Shown here piece by piece: positions 48,157 to 57,177 of a stretch of 64,000 nt of DNA (position 1 is its first letter; every line of letters starts with the position of its first letter). This DNA is from Streptomyces sp. MST-110588 (GTDB lineage: Bacteria > Actinomycetota > Actinomycetes > Streptomycetales > Streptomycetaceae). The stretch covers positions 1 to 64,000 of the forward strand of contig NZ_CP074380.1 in the NCBI RefSeq assembly GCF_022695595.1, in the 5' to 3' direction. The translations under genes were made by a program, and so were the position numbers. The notes below the pieces were generated by a model, which was given only the letters and a program-made list of their open reading frames with translations, was not told the origin of the DNA and made no database searches.

Positions 48157-48573
48157 ATGTCGACACCGGAAACACTCCCCTACCGCCCCCGCTCCATCCC
48201 CTTGGCCCGCCGCCTCACGGCCCGGATGGCGGTGGGCTGCGCCCACGTACTGGCCACGCTGCCACCCGGCCGTATCCGCGTCGTCCTGCGCCTGCTGCGG
48301 TACGGGGCGAAGCCCGCCACGCTCGCCGAGGCCGCCCGCGCCCGGCAGACGGTGCTCGCCGTGAGCCTGGCGGCCGGAGGGAGCAAGGGATGCCTGCCCC
48401 GGTCCCTGGCCACCGTGCTGCTGTGCCGCCTCCACGGGCAGTGGCCCGCCTGGTGCGTAGGGGTCCGCGCCCGTCCGCCGTTCGCCGCACACGCCTGGGT
48501 GGAAGCCGAGGGGGAACTCGTCGGTGAGAACGTACCGGCCTCGTACTTCCAGCGCTTCTTCGCCGTGGAGTGA
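48157..48573 (+). CDS. Lasso peptide B2 leader protease (transglutaminase-like)
   Basis: 138-aa cysteine protease that removes the leader after the Thr-x site. The catalytic Cys79 is in SKGCLPRSLA and the His112 in FAAHAWVEAEGE, followed by the conserved LVGE. The size and motifs fit the split B1/B2 arrangement of actinobacteria. Its stop is 4 nt before the exporter GTG. Confidence 0.93.
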   Translation: MSTPETLPYRPRSIPLARRLTARMAVGCAHVLATLPPGRIRVVLRLLRYGAKPATLAEAARARQTVLAVSLAAGGSKGCLPRSLATVLLCRLHGQWPAWCVGVRARPPFAAHAWVEAEGELVGENVPASYFQRFFAVE

Positions 48574-48577
48574 GGCC

Positions 48578-50517
48578 GTGACCTCGGCGCCCCCGACCGC
48601 AACCCGCCCTGCCGGCGGCCCGGCGCACCCGCCGGAACAGCCGGCCTCCCCCGCCGGCCCCGCCCCTGCGTGGTTCGGCCTGCGGGCCCTGGCCGGCCAT
48701 TTGCGACCGCAACGCGTACGCATGCTCGCCGGTGTCGCACTCGGCCTGCTCGGCAGTCTCCTGGGGCTGGCCCAGCCGATGGCGGCCAAGCAGGTGATGG
48801 ACCTCATCGGCCACGGGCAGCCGAGCACCGGCCCCCTGGTCATCCTCAGTACGCTGGTGGTGGCCGGCGGACTGCTCGCGGGTCTTGGCCACTACGTGCT
48901 CGACTGCTCCGCCGAGTCCGTCGTCTGCACCGTCCGGCGCAGGCTGACCCACCTCCTTCCACGCCTGCGCGTGCCGGTGATCGAACACAGCGAGCCGGGC
49001 GACCTGATCGCCCGCGTCACCTCCGACACCGCACTGCTGCGGCGCACCGCACCGCAGGCCCTGTCGGCCGCGGTCACCGGCACCGTGATCACTGTGGCAA
49101 CCGTCGTGATGATGGGGCTGTTGGACGCCGTCCTGCTCGGCGTCACCCTCATCGTGATCGCGTTCGTCGGCCTCGTCGTCATGGTGGTGACCCCGCACAT
49201 CGGCCGAGCCACCCGGCACACGCAGGAAGCCGTCGGCCGTATGGGAGCCGGGCTCGAACGGACGCTGGGTGCCCTGCGCACCGTCAAGGCGGCGGGCGCC
49301 GAACAGCGGGAGACCGCGGCGCTGCACCGTGCGGCCGAGTACGCCCGCCGCACGGGTGTCCGCGCCGCCGCGTGGGAGGCGGTCTCCGCGACCCTGTCGG
49401 CCGTCGTCCTCCAGGTCTGCTTCCTGGTCGTACTCGGAGTAGGCGGCGCGCGCGTGACTTCCGGTTCCATCGGCGTCTCCACGCTCGTCGCCTTCCTCCT
49501 CTACCTCTTCGCACTGGCCCCCAGGATCGGTCAACTGGTGGAAGGCGTCGGGCAGTTGCAGATCGGGGCAGCCGCGGCCGGGCGTATACGGGAAGCCGAG
49601 GCGCTGGAGGCCGAGGAAGTGGAGGGCGAGGAGGGGCAGGGTGAGGAGGGGCAGGGTGAGGAGGTGGAGATCGCGGAAGGACGCAGCGACGAGGCGGGCG
49701 CGGCTCCACCGGGGCCTCCCGGCTCCCACGAACGGCACCGGCACCCCGCCACCGTGACCTTCCAGCGGGTGCACTTCACCTACCGGCCAGGTCACCCCCG
49801 GTCCACCGCCACATCTCCTTCGCCGTACCCGCCGGGGGCACGACCGCGATCGTCGGACCGTCCGGCGCGGGCAAGTCCACCGTCTTCGCCCTCATCGAGC
49901 GTTTCTACGAGCCGGACACCGGCCGCGTACTGCTCGACGGCAGGGACGTACGCCGCTGGCCGCTCGCCGAGCTCCGTGCCGCCATCGGCTACGTCGAACA
50001 GGACCCGGCCGTCCTCGCCGGAACCCTGCGCGACAACCTGACGCTGGGCGCGGCCGACGCCACCGACGAGCAGATCGCCCAGGCCCTGTGCCTGGCCCGG
50101 CTCGACACCGTGACGGACCGCCTGCCGTACGGTCTGGACACCCAGGTCGGCCACCGCGGCAGCCGGCTCTCCGGCGGCGAACGGCAGCGCGTGGCGATCG
50201 CCCGGGCCCTGCTCCGCCGGCCCCGGCTGCTCCTCCTGGACGAGGCCACCTCTCAGCTCGACGCGGCCAACGAGGCCGCTCTGCGCGAGACCATCACCGA
50301 CACCGCACGCCGCACCACCGTCCTGGTCATCGCCCACCGCCTGTCCACCGTGACCACCGCCGACCGCATCCTGGTCATGGAAGCGGGCCGGATACGGGCA
50401 CGGGGAACCCACGCCGAACTGATGGCACACGACTCCCTGTACGCCGAACTGGCAAGCACCCAACTGATCGGCTACCGCCCGGGCCACGGTCCTTCAGCCC
50501 CGATTCCGGGAGCCTGA
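48578..50517 (+). pseudogene. ABC exporter of the lasso peptide (frameshifted)
   Basis: A half-transporter with six membrane segments (for example GVALGLLGSLLGLAQPMA and TGTVITVATVVMMGLLDAVL) followed by an ATPase domain. The frame changes near 49797 at a CCCCC run, which fits one missing C, just as the ATPase domain begins. Beyond it Walker [10 protein letters not shown], signature LSGGERQR and Walker [13 protein letters not shown] are intact to a TGA at 50515. Between the two domains lies an acidic low-complexity linker with 15-bp repeats ([13 protein letters not shown]). It should export the mature lasso peptide and may give immunity. Confidence 0.85.
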
Positions 50518-50788
50518 GCAGCGCGCCGTACAGTCACCTGATGTGTCGTCCCGCGGCGGATGGGCTCGTCCCCTCTCTGCCCCACCGTGCCCAGGATGCG
50601 CAGGCGTGTGGCCGGTCGGCTTCAATGCGTTGCGGGTCTGGCGCCGCCGACGCCCGGTTCATGAAGAACCTGTCGACGGCACGTACGTACTCGCAGGTTC
50701 TGCTCAGCCTGACGCGACCATGCCACTCGGCGTCATCCCCGGTCCGGCTCGTGGCAGAATGCCCGCATGATACTGATCCGAAAGGGCG

Positions 50789-51211
50789 ATGCCGCGTAGG
50801 CGCCCGAAGGCCGTCCGTACTGAGCGATGGCGGCCCCGTAAGCATGTGATGGTGCGCCGAATCCGCGGTGTCTCCGCCCGGACCCGGGCGGCCGTTCGTC
50901 GCGTGGAGGACGAGCGGCTGAGTCGTCCGGATCTTGTTGCCGATGCGTTGTCCCGTTTCGAGCGGGCGTTCGGGCAGCCAGGGCGGTTTTTGAACGCGCC
51001 GGAGGTCTGGCAGCCCGGATTGGAGATCGAGGACGCCCGCGATGACCTGGAGGAGGTCATGCGGCATCTCCCGCGCGGCGCCCGGATCGACCTCGGCCGA
51101 CTGATCACCCGGATCGATGCCGAGTTCGAGCGCCGCACTCTGCCAGATCCCGGCCGGCAGCCGGAGTGTACTGCGGGCTGTTGGTGGTGGTGGAGGATTC
51201 GGGAGCGTTGA
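50789..51211 (+). CDS. Uncharacterised 140-aa protein
   Basis: Basic N-terminus (MPRRRPKAVRTERWRPRKHV), then a helical region (VEDERLSRPDLVADALSRFE, EVMRHLPRGARIDLGRLITR) and a short Trp-rich tail (CWWWWRIRER). The start is supported only by a weak GAAAGGG. It follows the lasso exporter by 270 nt, so a role in that cluster is possible but unsupported. No domain recognised. Confidence 0.55.
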   Translation: MPRRRPKAVRTERWRPRKHVMVRRIRGVSARTRAAVRRVEDERLSRPDLVADALSRFERAFGQPGRFLNAPEVWQPGLEIEDARDDLEEVMRHLPRGARIDLGRLITRIDAEFERRTLPDPGRQPECTAGCWWWWRIRER

Positions 51212-51256
51212 GCACGTGAGTACGGTCGATGCCGGTTCCGGCTAAGATCGTGAGTT

Positions 51257-51619
51257 ATGCCCAGTTCAGAGAAGTCAGCCGCATTCGGTAGGGCAGATAA
51301 GCAGGCTGCCGATGTGACTGGTGAGCCTCTGCGCGTGTCTCTGGCTGAACTGCGCAGATCGGTCGATCTGTTGCTGCGGCACGTCGAAGTTGCAGCAGCA
51401 GGCGATGCCGTCGTCCTGGAACGGGACTATTTCTGGTCTGTTCCAGCCGATGAGTCGTACGACGTTTCCAAGGAGCCGAGCGATCTGACGATCGGACAGG
51501 TTTCTGAATCCTGGCAGCATGTGAAGGACCTGCTCGCCGATCAGGATCGTGCCGTGGGTCACCACCTGGTGTGGCTGGCAGATGTCCTGCGGGCGATCGG
51601 GCAGGACATGTCCGCATGA
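51257..51619 (+). CDS. Uncharacterised 120-aa helical protein
   Basis: Soluble protein (MPSSEKSAAFGRADKQAADV, then LRVSLAELRRSVDLLLRHVE and SESWQHVKDLLADQDRAVGH) without recognised motifs. Codon use and composition look genuine, and it lies in the same direction as the preceding small gene, 45 nt away. Confidence 0.6.
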   Translation: MPSSEKSAAFGRADKQAADVTGEPLRVSLAELRRSVDLLLRHVEVAAAGDAVVLERDYFWSVPADESYDVSKEPSDLTIGQVSESWQHVKDLLADQDRAVGHHLVWLADVLRAIGQDMSA

Positions 51620-51728
51620 CCGCATGTCCGAGCGCCTCGCGTGGTGGGCCGTCGCGCTGGTCAGGATGTCGCTGACGGCTCGCGGTGGATCCCGGCCGGT
51701 GAGCCGGCCGAGGCCGGACCGGCTGTTG

Positions 51729-52538
51729 TCACGGCCGGGATTCGGGCGGGGTGATCTCCACCAGTCGCGGGGTGGAGAAGCACCAGCGCAGCCAGAGCAC
51801 GGATTCGAGGTCCCAGTAGGGGGCCGCGGCCAGGCCGCCCGCCACCGGGATGCGGAAGCCCTGGGCCGCGACGATGGCGCGCAGGGTCATGTGCACCCCG
51901 GCGAAGTCCCGGGCGGCCTGTGCCCAGTCGGGGTAGACGTCATCGCCACGGACCAGCGGATAGCGTACGACGAAGGCCGCCCAGTCGCTTGCGCCGCCGA
52001 TGTCGAGGACGTCGGCGGCGGGGTCGGTGACCGGCAGCTCCCAGGTCTGCCAGGGCCGGGGATGGAGACTCGTTCCCCGTTCGAGATACATCCGCCACAT
52101 GCCCGGTCCGTCACGTCGCGCCGTGGACGTATAGAGCCCCTGGTGGAAGGGCTTCGTACTGGGGGGACCTGGATCCGCGCCGGGCGCGGTGAACCGCTCC
52201 CGGTCCAGGGCGGGCCGCCGGTGTGGCACCAGCTCGTGCGGGCTGGTGCCGATCCAGTGCTGTCGCATCCGGTCGAGCGGTCCCCGTACGAGACACCGGT
52301 GGTCCCGGGCAAGCCGGCCCAGCAGCAGGCAACCGTCGGCCATCTCGTCCGCCTCCTCCACCTCGGAGGGGGCAAGGATGGCCGGACCGCCCGCCAGGGC
52401 CGTCACTTCGGGCTCGGTCCACCCCGTCATGACAGAGGTGAAGTGACGCAACCCGGCGTCCGTACCGGTGGTCGGGTCCGCCGCTGCGTCGAGCTGTGCC
52501 AGTCGTCGGCGCAGGATCCTGGCAGGGGTGGGGCGCAC
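51729..52538 (-). CDS. Uncharacterised 269-aa protein
   Basis: GTG start (VRPTPARILRRRLAQLDAAA). The body has an N-terminal helical part (VEEADEMADGCLLLGRLARD) and a C-terminal part rich in aromatic residues (FVVRYPLVRGDDVYPDWAQA, YWDLESVLWLRWCFSTPRLV). It is intact and well composed for this genome, but I do not recognise the family and see no catalytic motif. Confidence 0.6.
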   Translation of the reverse strand: MRPTPARILRRRLAQLDAAADPTTGTDAGLRHFTSVMTGWTEPEVTALAGGPAILAPSEVEEADEMADGCLLLGRLARDHRCLVRGPLDRMRQHWIGTSPHELVPHRRPALDRERFTAPGADPGPPSTKPFHQGLYTSTARRDGPGMWRMYLERGTSLHPRPWQTWELPVTDPAADVLDIGGASDWAAFVVRYPLVRGDDVYPDWAQAARDFAGVHMTLRAIVAAQGFRIPVAGGLAAAPYWDLESVLWLRWCFSTPRLVEITPPESRP

Positions 52539-52600
52539 ACCGTGATCCTTCCCCGGTGGCGCCCCCGCGCAACACGGTGTCGCCGTTCCGGCGGCCGAGG

Positions 52601-53119
52601 TCAGCAGGCGAGGCCGACCTCTTGGCCGAAGCCGTTGCCCGAGCTGACCGGCGGCCGGTAGCCGGGCGGGAAGACGACCTTGAAGTACATCCAGCCCCGG
52701 TAGTTGCCGGGGCTGCACCTCACGGCCGCGTTGTTCTGGGCGCTGCGCGTGGCCCGCTGCGTCCTGAGCTCCGACTGGTTGACGAGATGGCCGTTCCTGT
52801 ACAGGGCCGCGCGGGTGGTGATCTCCGGCACCGGTGCCGTGCACATGACCGTCACGACGACGTTGACGGTGCCGGGCACGTGGGTGGAGTTGTGCGGGCG
52901 CTGTACTTGTCCCTCGCATCGGATCACCGCGGACGGGTCGGCGTCCGCACCGGGCCTGCCGGCGTCCACGCTGCCGCTGTGGGCACCGGCTCCATCCGGT
53001 ACGGCGGCCGAAGCGGACGGATCTCCGGTCGCTTCCCCCGCCGCGGCGGGGCAGGTGCCGCCGACGAACGCCAGGGCTGCCATCGATACGGCGGCGACCG
53101 CCGTCCTCCATGTACGCAT
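52601..53119 (-). CDS. Secreted protein with signal peptide (172 aa)
   Basis: The N-terminus MRTWRTAVAAVSMAALAFVG followed by GTCPAAAG is a typical Sec signal peptide with an AxA cleavage site. The mature part contains four Cys (for example IRCEGQVQRPHNSTHV, VMCTAPVPE, AVRCSPGN and the C-terminal LAC), probably forming two disulfides. The beta-rich composition (ITTRAALYRNGHLVNQSELR) suggests a small extracellular domain. No family assigned. Confidence 0.7.
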   Translation of the reverse strand: MRTWRTAVAAVSMAALAFVGGTCPAAAGEATGDPSASAAVPDGAGAHSGSVDAGRPGADADPSAVIRCEGQVQRPHNSTHVPGTVNVVVTVMCTAPVPEITTRAALYRNGHLVNQSELRTQRATRSAQNNAAVRCSPGNYRGWMYFKVVFPPGYRPPVSSGNGFGQEVGLAC

Positions 53120-53671
53120 ATCCGCTCCTCCCTGTGCGTCTTTTGGCGCGTGGCAGGGGCTGTGCCGGTACGGATGGCGGCCGGTGCCGCGTTCACGCGG
53201 GTTCGGAAGCCGCGTGAGGCGGGCGGCTTCTCTCGCTGCTCCGCGTTACGTGCGGAGACCACGCACAGGCCAGATCCCCCGTGCGAGCATCCCCGGCGGT
53301 GGCATGGGCATGCGGCCCTGCTGCTATCGAGCGACACAGTGGACATCTGTCCGGCATCGAATCGCAGCACCCCACAGGACGGGATGCCGGCCTTTACGCC
53401 ACATGGACTCACATGGACCGAAGTGTCGCCCCGCCGGCCCTGCTCCCCCGGCGCCGCACCGAGTCGGGCTTCCAGGCGCCTGGGCGGCTCGGCTCCGGCC
53501 AGGCCGCTGCCGCCCCACGTGCTCGCCGAGGAAAAGGATGAGGACGACGACGGTGGTGGTCACGCGGGCCGGATGTGTCGCGTCCGGCATGGGTGTGGTT
53601 GTTCCCGCAGCGGTGATCGGGCCGGGGCTGAGCACCTTGACACCCCTGGACGCGGCCGGTCTCATGGACGG
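53120..53671. other. No gene recognised
   Basis: Only low-complexity frames on both strands. It is the divergent upstream region of the secreted-protein gene and the thioesterase gene and should hold their promoters. Confidence 0.4.
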
Positions 53672-54118
53672 GTGCCCGACGACGTGCGCAGCGACGACTC
53701 CCAAGGCCCGCCGGTTCCCTCGTGGTTCTCGCTCGACGCCGCGCGCCAGGTTCTGGACGCCTCGCCGTTCGCCGCCTGGTGGGGGGTGGGCCTCACCGAG
53801 GTGCGGCCGGGCCGGGCGACGTTGCTGCTGCCCTGGCGGGAGCATTTCCTGCGGCCCGGCGGGGTGATGCAGGGCGCGTGCTGCATGATGCTCGGCGATG
53901 TGGCGACATGGATCGCGATGATGGCGCAGGTCGAGCAGTGGGAGCGGGCCGTCACGCTGGAGATGAAGACGAACTTCCTGGGCGCTGCGCGCTGCGACCT
54001 GTGGTGCGAGGGCTGGGTGGTCAAGGCGGGCCGCCGCTCGGTGTTCTGCCAGGCGGCCACCCGCGATGCCGAGGGGCGGCAGGTGGCGCACCATACGGTG
54101 ACCTACCTGCTGCCGTGA
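53672..54118 (+). CDS. PaaI-like thioesterase (hotdog fold)
   Basis: 148-aa protein with hotdog-fold features. RATLLLPWREHFLRPGGVMQ followed by GACCMMLGDVATWIAM is the conserved substrate-binding helix with acidic residue, then VTLEMKTNFLGAA and a final VAHHTVTYLLP. Such enzymes hydrolyse acyl-CoA or acyl-ACP. The GTG at 53672 is my choice, with weak ribosome-site support. Its 3' end overlaps the convergent dehydrogenase gene by 16 nt. Confidence 0.8.
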   Translation: MPDDVRSDDSQGPPVPSWFSLDAARQVLDASPFAAWWGVGLTEVRPGRATLLLPWREHFLRPGGVMQGACCMMLGDVATWIAMMAQVEQWERAVTLEMKTNFLGAARCDLWCEGWVVKAGRRSVFCQAATRDAEGRQVAHHTVTYLLP

Positions 54119-55188
54119 CGCCACGGTGACCAGAAGGAGCGCAGCCGTCCGACGGCGCGCAGCCGCTCCTCGGCCAGGAGGACCGCGGCGCGTTCGGTGC
54201 TGACGCCGTCGTCCGCGGCCCGTGCGAAGATCTGCGTCAGGCGCTCGGGGATGGTCTCGGCACACGCCCGCGCCCGTTCCTCCACAGGGCCGCCCTCATG
54301 GAGTTCGTCGACGACCTGGATGAGGCCGCCCGCGTTGACGACGAAGTCGGGCGCGTACAGGATGCCGCGTTCGGCGAGACGTCCGGCGATGTCCTCGGTG
54401 GCGAGCTGGTTGTTGGCGGCCCCGGCGATGACGCGGCAGCGCAGCTCGGGGAGGGTGGCCTCGTTGAGGACGCCGCCGACGGAGTTGGGGCTCAGAACGT
54501 CGGCTTCGAGCCCGTACAGCTTCTCGGGCGGGGTGATGACCGCGCCGTAGGCGGTGGCGGCTGCCTCGGCCGCGGCGGTGTCGATGTCGGCGACGTACAA
54601 CTGCGCACCCTGCTCGTACAGCCGTCCGGCGAGCCGCAGGCCGACTTTGCCGACGCCGTCGATGGCGATACGGCACCCGTCGAGCCGGTCGTCGCCGAAC
54701 TGCCACCGCAGAGACGCCTTGATGCCCAGGTACACGCCGTAGGCGGTCAGCCGGGCGGAGTCGCCCGAGCCGCCCTCGACGGGCTCGGTGCCGCGCGCCC
54801 AGCGGGTCTCGCGGCCGACGACGGCGAGGTCCGCGGGGGTGGTACCCATGTCGCAAGCGGCGATGTAGCGGCCTCCGAGGCTCTCGACGGCCTGGCCGTA
54901 GCCGCGCAGCACCGCTTCGGTCTTCATACGGGAGGGGTCGCCGATGACGATGCCTTTGCCGCCGCCGATGTCCAGACCCGCGCACGCCGCCTTGTAGGTC
55001 ATGGCGCGCGAGAGCCGCAGCGCGTCGGCGAGGGCGGCCTCCTCGGTGGCGTACGGTACGAAGCGCGTGCCGCCGAGGGAGGGGCCGAGCGCTGTCGAGT
55101 GGATGGCGATGACGCAGCGCAGGCCGCTGGCCTGGTCCGCGGTGAACAGCACCTGCTCGTGTCCTGCGAAACGGTCGAACACTCCCAT
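54103..55188 (-). CDS. Leu/Val/Phe dehydrogenase
   Basis: 361-aa NAD-dependent amino-acid dehydrogenase (oxidative deamination of branched-chain or aromatic amino acids). The substrate-binding Gly-rich loop is ALGPSLGGTRF and the catalytic Lys lies in MTYKAACAGLDIGGGKGIVI. The Rossmann motif is IAIDGVGKVGLRLAGRLYEQ and the family block APDFVVNAGGLIQV is present. Length and motifs fit actinobacterial valine dehydrogenase. GGGAGG precedes the ATG. It follows the two diiron-type genes after a 147-nt gap in the same direction, so it could serve primary metabolism or supply a keto acid to them. Confidence 0.88.
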   Translation of the reverse strand: MGVFDRFAGHEQVLFTADQASGLRCVIAIHSTALGPSLGGTRFVPYATEEAALADALRLSRAMTYKAACAGLDIGGGKGIVIGDPSRMKTEAVLRGYGQAVESLGGRYIAACDMGTTPADLAVVGRETRWARGTEPVEGGSGDSARLTAYGVYLGIKASLRWQFGDDRLDGCRIAIDGVGKVGLRLAGRLYEQGAQLYVADIDTAAAEAAATAYGAVITPPEKLYGLEADVLSPNSVGGVLNEATLPELRCRVIAGAANNQLATEDIAGRLAERGILYAPDFVVNAGGLIQVVDELHEGGPVEERARACAETIPERLTQIFARAADDGVSTERAAVLLAEERLRAVGRLRSFWSPWRHGSR

Positions 55189-55335
55189 GCGGACCTCCCA
55201 CCGGTCTGCGGCCTCCTCGTCCGGGCCGGACCGCGTGCGCCGCTGCCGCTGCCCGGCGCGAGCCGCTCCGCCCGCCGCGGCGGCAGGGCCGGCCGGAGCG
55301 GCGGACGGAGCGGCGCCTGACGTCCGACGCGCGTG

Positions 55336-56136
55336 TCACCCGTGCACGCGGTCGACTCCCGACTTCAGCAGCGCCGCGTCGATGACGTCCCACAGCGCCG
55401 AGAGGGACTCCAGGAAGTCCGTCATGCCCTTCTCCAGCTCCGGGGCGGTCTGCCGGTCGATGACCGAGCCGACGGCCTCGATGACATTGCGCTCGTGGAG
55501 CTGTTCCGCCCCGCACTCGCCCCAGTGCTCGGCGAGGTAGTGCATTTCGGGTTCTTCCATGGTGACGCCGTAGTGGCCGCTGTCGACCAGAGCGCGCTTC
55601 TCCCCGGGGATGATGGACTGATTGGAGATGATCTCCAGTGCGAGAGAGGTGCCGAGGTTACGGATCGTGGTGGTGCGCTCCGACTCGGTACGGCGCTCGA
55701 AAACGGAAATGGCGGCTGCCGCCTGGGCGGTGAGGCCCTTTACCGGATCGTAGCCGGGCAGCGCGCCGAGAATCCGGTCGGAGTGCTCCTTCAGCCCCGG
55801 CTCGACGGTGTTCCGGTCGAACACATCCGAGAAATAGGGTTCACCCGCGATACGGTTGACGATGTGTCCGGCCATGGTGGCGAGTTCCGCACCGTGCCCG
55901 GACTCGCTCTCCACGATCTCCTGGATGAGATCGGCCTGCTGGTTCCAGCCCATCTCGCGGAGCGCGGGCGGGAAGGCGAGCCCCGGGCGGGTGGACGCGC
56001 AGAATTTCTGGACCTGGTGGAAAAGTGCCGCGGTGGTCTCCACCGGGGGCGTGGTCTCGGCCCAGTGGTCGTACATCGGATGGGCGTAGAGACGATGGGA
56101 TTTGACGCAGTCGACCATGCTGTCGACCGAGATCAT
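55336..56136 (-). CDS. Haem-oxygenase-like iron-containing redox enzyme
   Basis: 266-aa all-helical protein of the HDO (haem-oxygenase-like diiron oxidase/oxygenase) type, related in fold to UndA and BesC. Possible metal-ligand segments are LIQEIVESESGHGAELATMA (E..ExxH), SLALEIISNQSI and MEEPEMHYLAEHWGECGAEQ (E...H). AGGAGG lies before the ATG, 25 nt after the stop of the PaaA-like gene, so the two are co-transcribed. Members oxidise fatty acids, amino acids or amines. The substrate is unknown here. Confidence 0.72.
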   Translation of the reverse strand: MISVDSMVDCVKSHRLYAHPMYDHWAETTPPVETTAALFHQVQKFCASTRPGLAFPPALREMGWNQQADLIQEIVESESGHGAELATMAGHIVNRIAGEPYFSDVFDRNTVEPGLKEHSDRILGALPGYDPVKGLTAQAAAAISVFERRTESERTTTIRNLGTSLALEIISNQSIIPGEKRALVDSGHYGVTMEEPEMHYLAEHWGECGAEQLHERNVIEAVGSVIDRQTAPELEKGMTDFLESLSALWDVIDAALLKSGVDRVHG

Positions 56137-56161
56137 TGCGGTACCTCCTGCTGAGAATGCG

Positions 56162-56896
56162 TCAGTGGTAACGACGTAGCGACGGGTCGTCCGGAGGCAT
56201 GTCGTATCCGAGGCTCTCGATATGACCGCGTATCTGCTGCTGGTAGAGCTCGCGCAGCTCTCCGTTGGTGTGCCGGCGCAGTCCCCAGTGGACCGCGCGC
56301 GCGGCGCGCTTGGAGTCCGAGCGGCCGAACATGTCCAGAGCCATGGGATAGAAGCGGTTCAGCGCCTCCTGGGCCCGTGCGCGCGTCTCGGGGTCGTCGT
56401 GGGCGCGGCGCATGAGGAGCTTTCCGTGGCCGAAGTGTCCGGCCTCCTCCTTGAGGATGGCGGCTGCCTCGGGCACCAGCGGCTCGTACGTGCTGTGCGC
56501 CATCTCGTTGATCTGGCAGTGGCCTTCCAGCTCGCACAGGAAGCTGAAGGCGGCGCGTTCCTCCCAGGTGGTGAAGGGGGTGGTCATGGATTCGGCCGGG
56601 AAGTACCTGCGCTCCTTCTTCTGCTGGCCGACCATGTAGCCGATGTCGATGTCGAGCTGTTTGAGGAGTTTGGCGAAGCGACGGTAGTGGTCGATCTCCT
56701 CCATCGCGAATTTCAGGCATTTGGTGCGCTCGTCCGCGTCGGGAGCGAGCGGATAGAAGGAGTCGACGTAGGTGTCACCCGCGCTGAGTTCTCCCTCACC
56801 GTTCGCGAGCATCTGATGGACGAGGATGTCGCGGTATTCGTCGGGCATTTTCGCCAGGTCGTCCCTGTCGATTTTGTCGCTGAACGTCCCTGCCAT
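56162..56896 (-). CDS. PaaA/PaaC-like ferritin-fold diiron protein
   Basis: 244-aa protein (MAGTFSDKIDRDDLAKMPDE) resembling phenylacetyl-CoA epoxidase subunits (PF05138). Two ExxH metal motifs are visible in FAMEEIDHYRRFAKLLKQLD and ILKEEAGHFGHGKLLMRRAH, and further acidic ligands are likely in FSFLCELEGHCQINEMA. The other Paa subunits are absent, so it is not the classic phenylacetate pathway. AGGAGG precedes the ATG. A repeat array (56938-57062) sits upstream, where the operon promoter should be. Confidence 0.72.
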   Translation of the reverse strand: MAGTFSDKIDRDDLAKMPDEYRDILVHQMLANGEGELSAGDTYVDSFYPLAPDADERTKCLKFAMEEIDHYRRFAKLLKQLDIDIGYMVGQQKKERRYFPAESMTTPFTTWEERAAFSFLCELEGHCQINEMAHSTYEPLVPEAAAILKEEAGHFGHGKLLMRRAHDDPETRARAQEALNRFYPMALDMFGRSDSKRAARAVHWGLRRHTNGELRELYQQQIRGHIESLGYDMPPDDPSLRRYH

Positions 56897-56937
56897 GGAG
56901 CCCTCCTGCGCACACAGGCATCCGCACTCAGGCGAAA

Positions 56938-57062
56938 GGGGGGCCGATCGGCGTCGGTCGGCGATCGGCGTCGGTCGATCGGGATCGGTCGACCGCATCA
57001 TTCGACGAGAATCGGTCGACCGGAATCGGAGGATGGGAATCGGTGGATCGGAATCGGTCAGA
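56938..57062. repeat. Iterated GATCGG/AATCGG motif array, possible operator region
   Basis: About ten copies of (G/A)ATCGG(C/T/A), several extended as CGATCGGCGTCGGTCG or GATCGGTCGACCG (itself nearly palindromic), lie in 125 bp upstream of the diiron operon. Composition differs clearly from flanking DNA. Confidence 0.7.
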
Positions 57063-57177
57063 CGCCATCCTAGGAGGATCACCTGTGGGTGACATTGTCC
57101 GAACGGATACTGTTCGCCAGGCGCGTTGACCTCGGGGACCGCTCGCGTGGTACCGCAGCACCGTTCCTGCGGCCCGG

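Noticed and set aside
48524..48577. An upstream in-frame extension of the lasso exporter start
   Set aside because: The GTG at 48578 follows the protease stop by 4 nt with a GGAGTGAG site. The extension overlaps the protease gene and is not conserved-looking.
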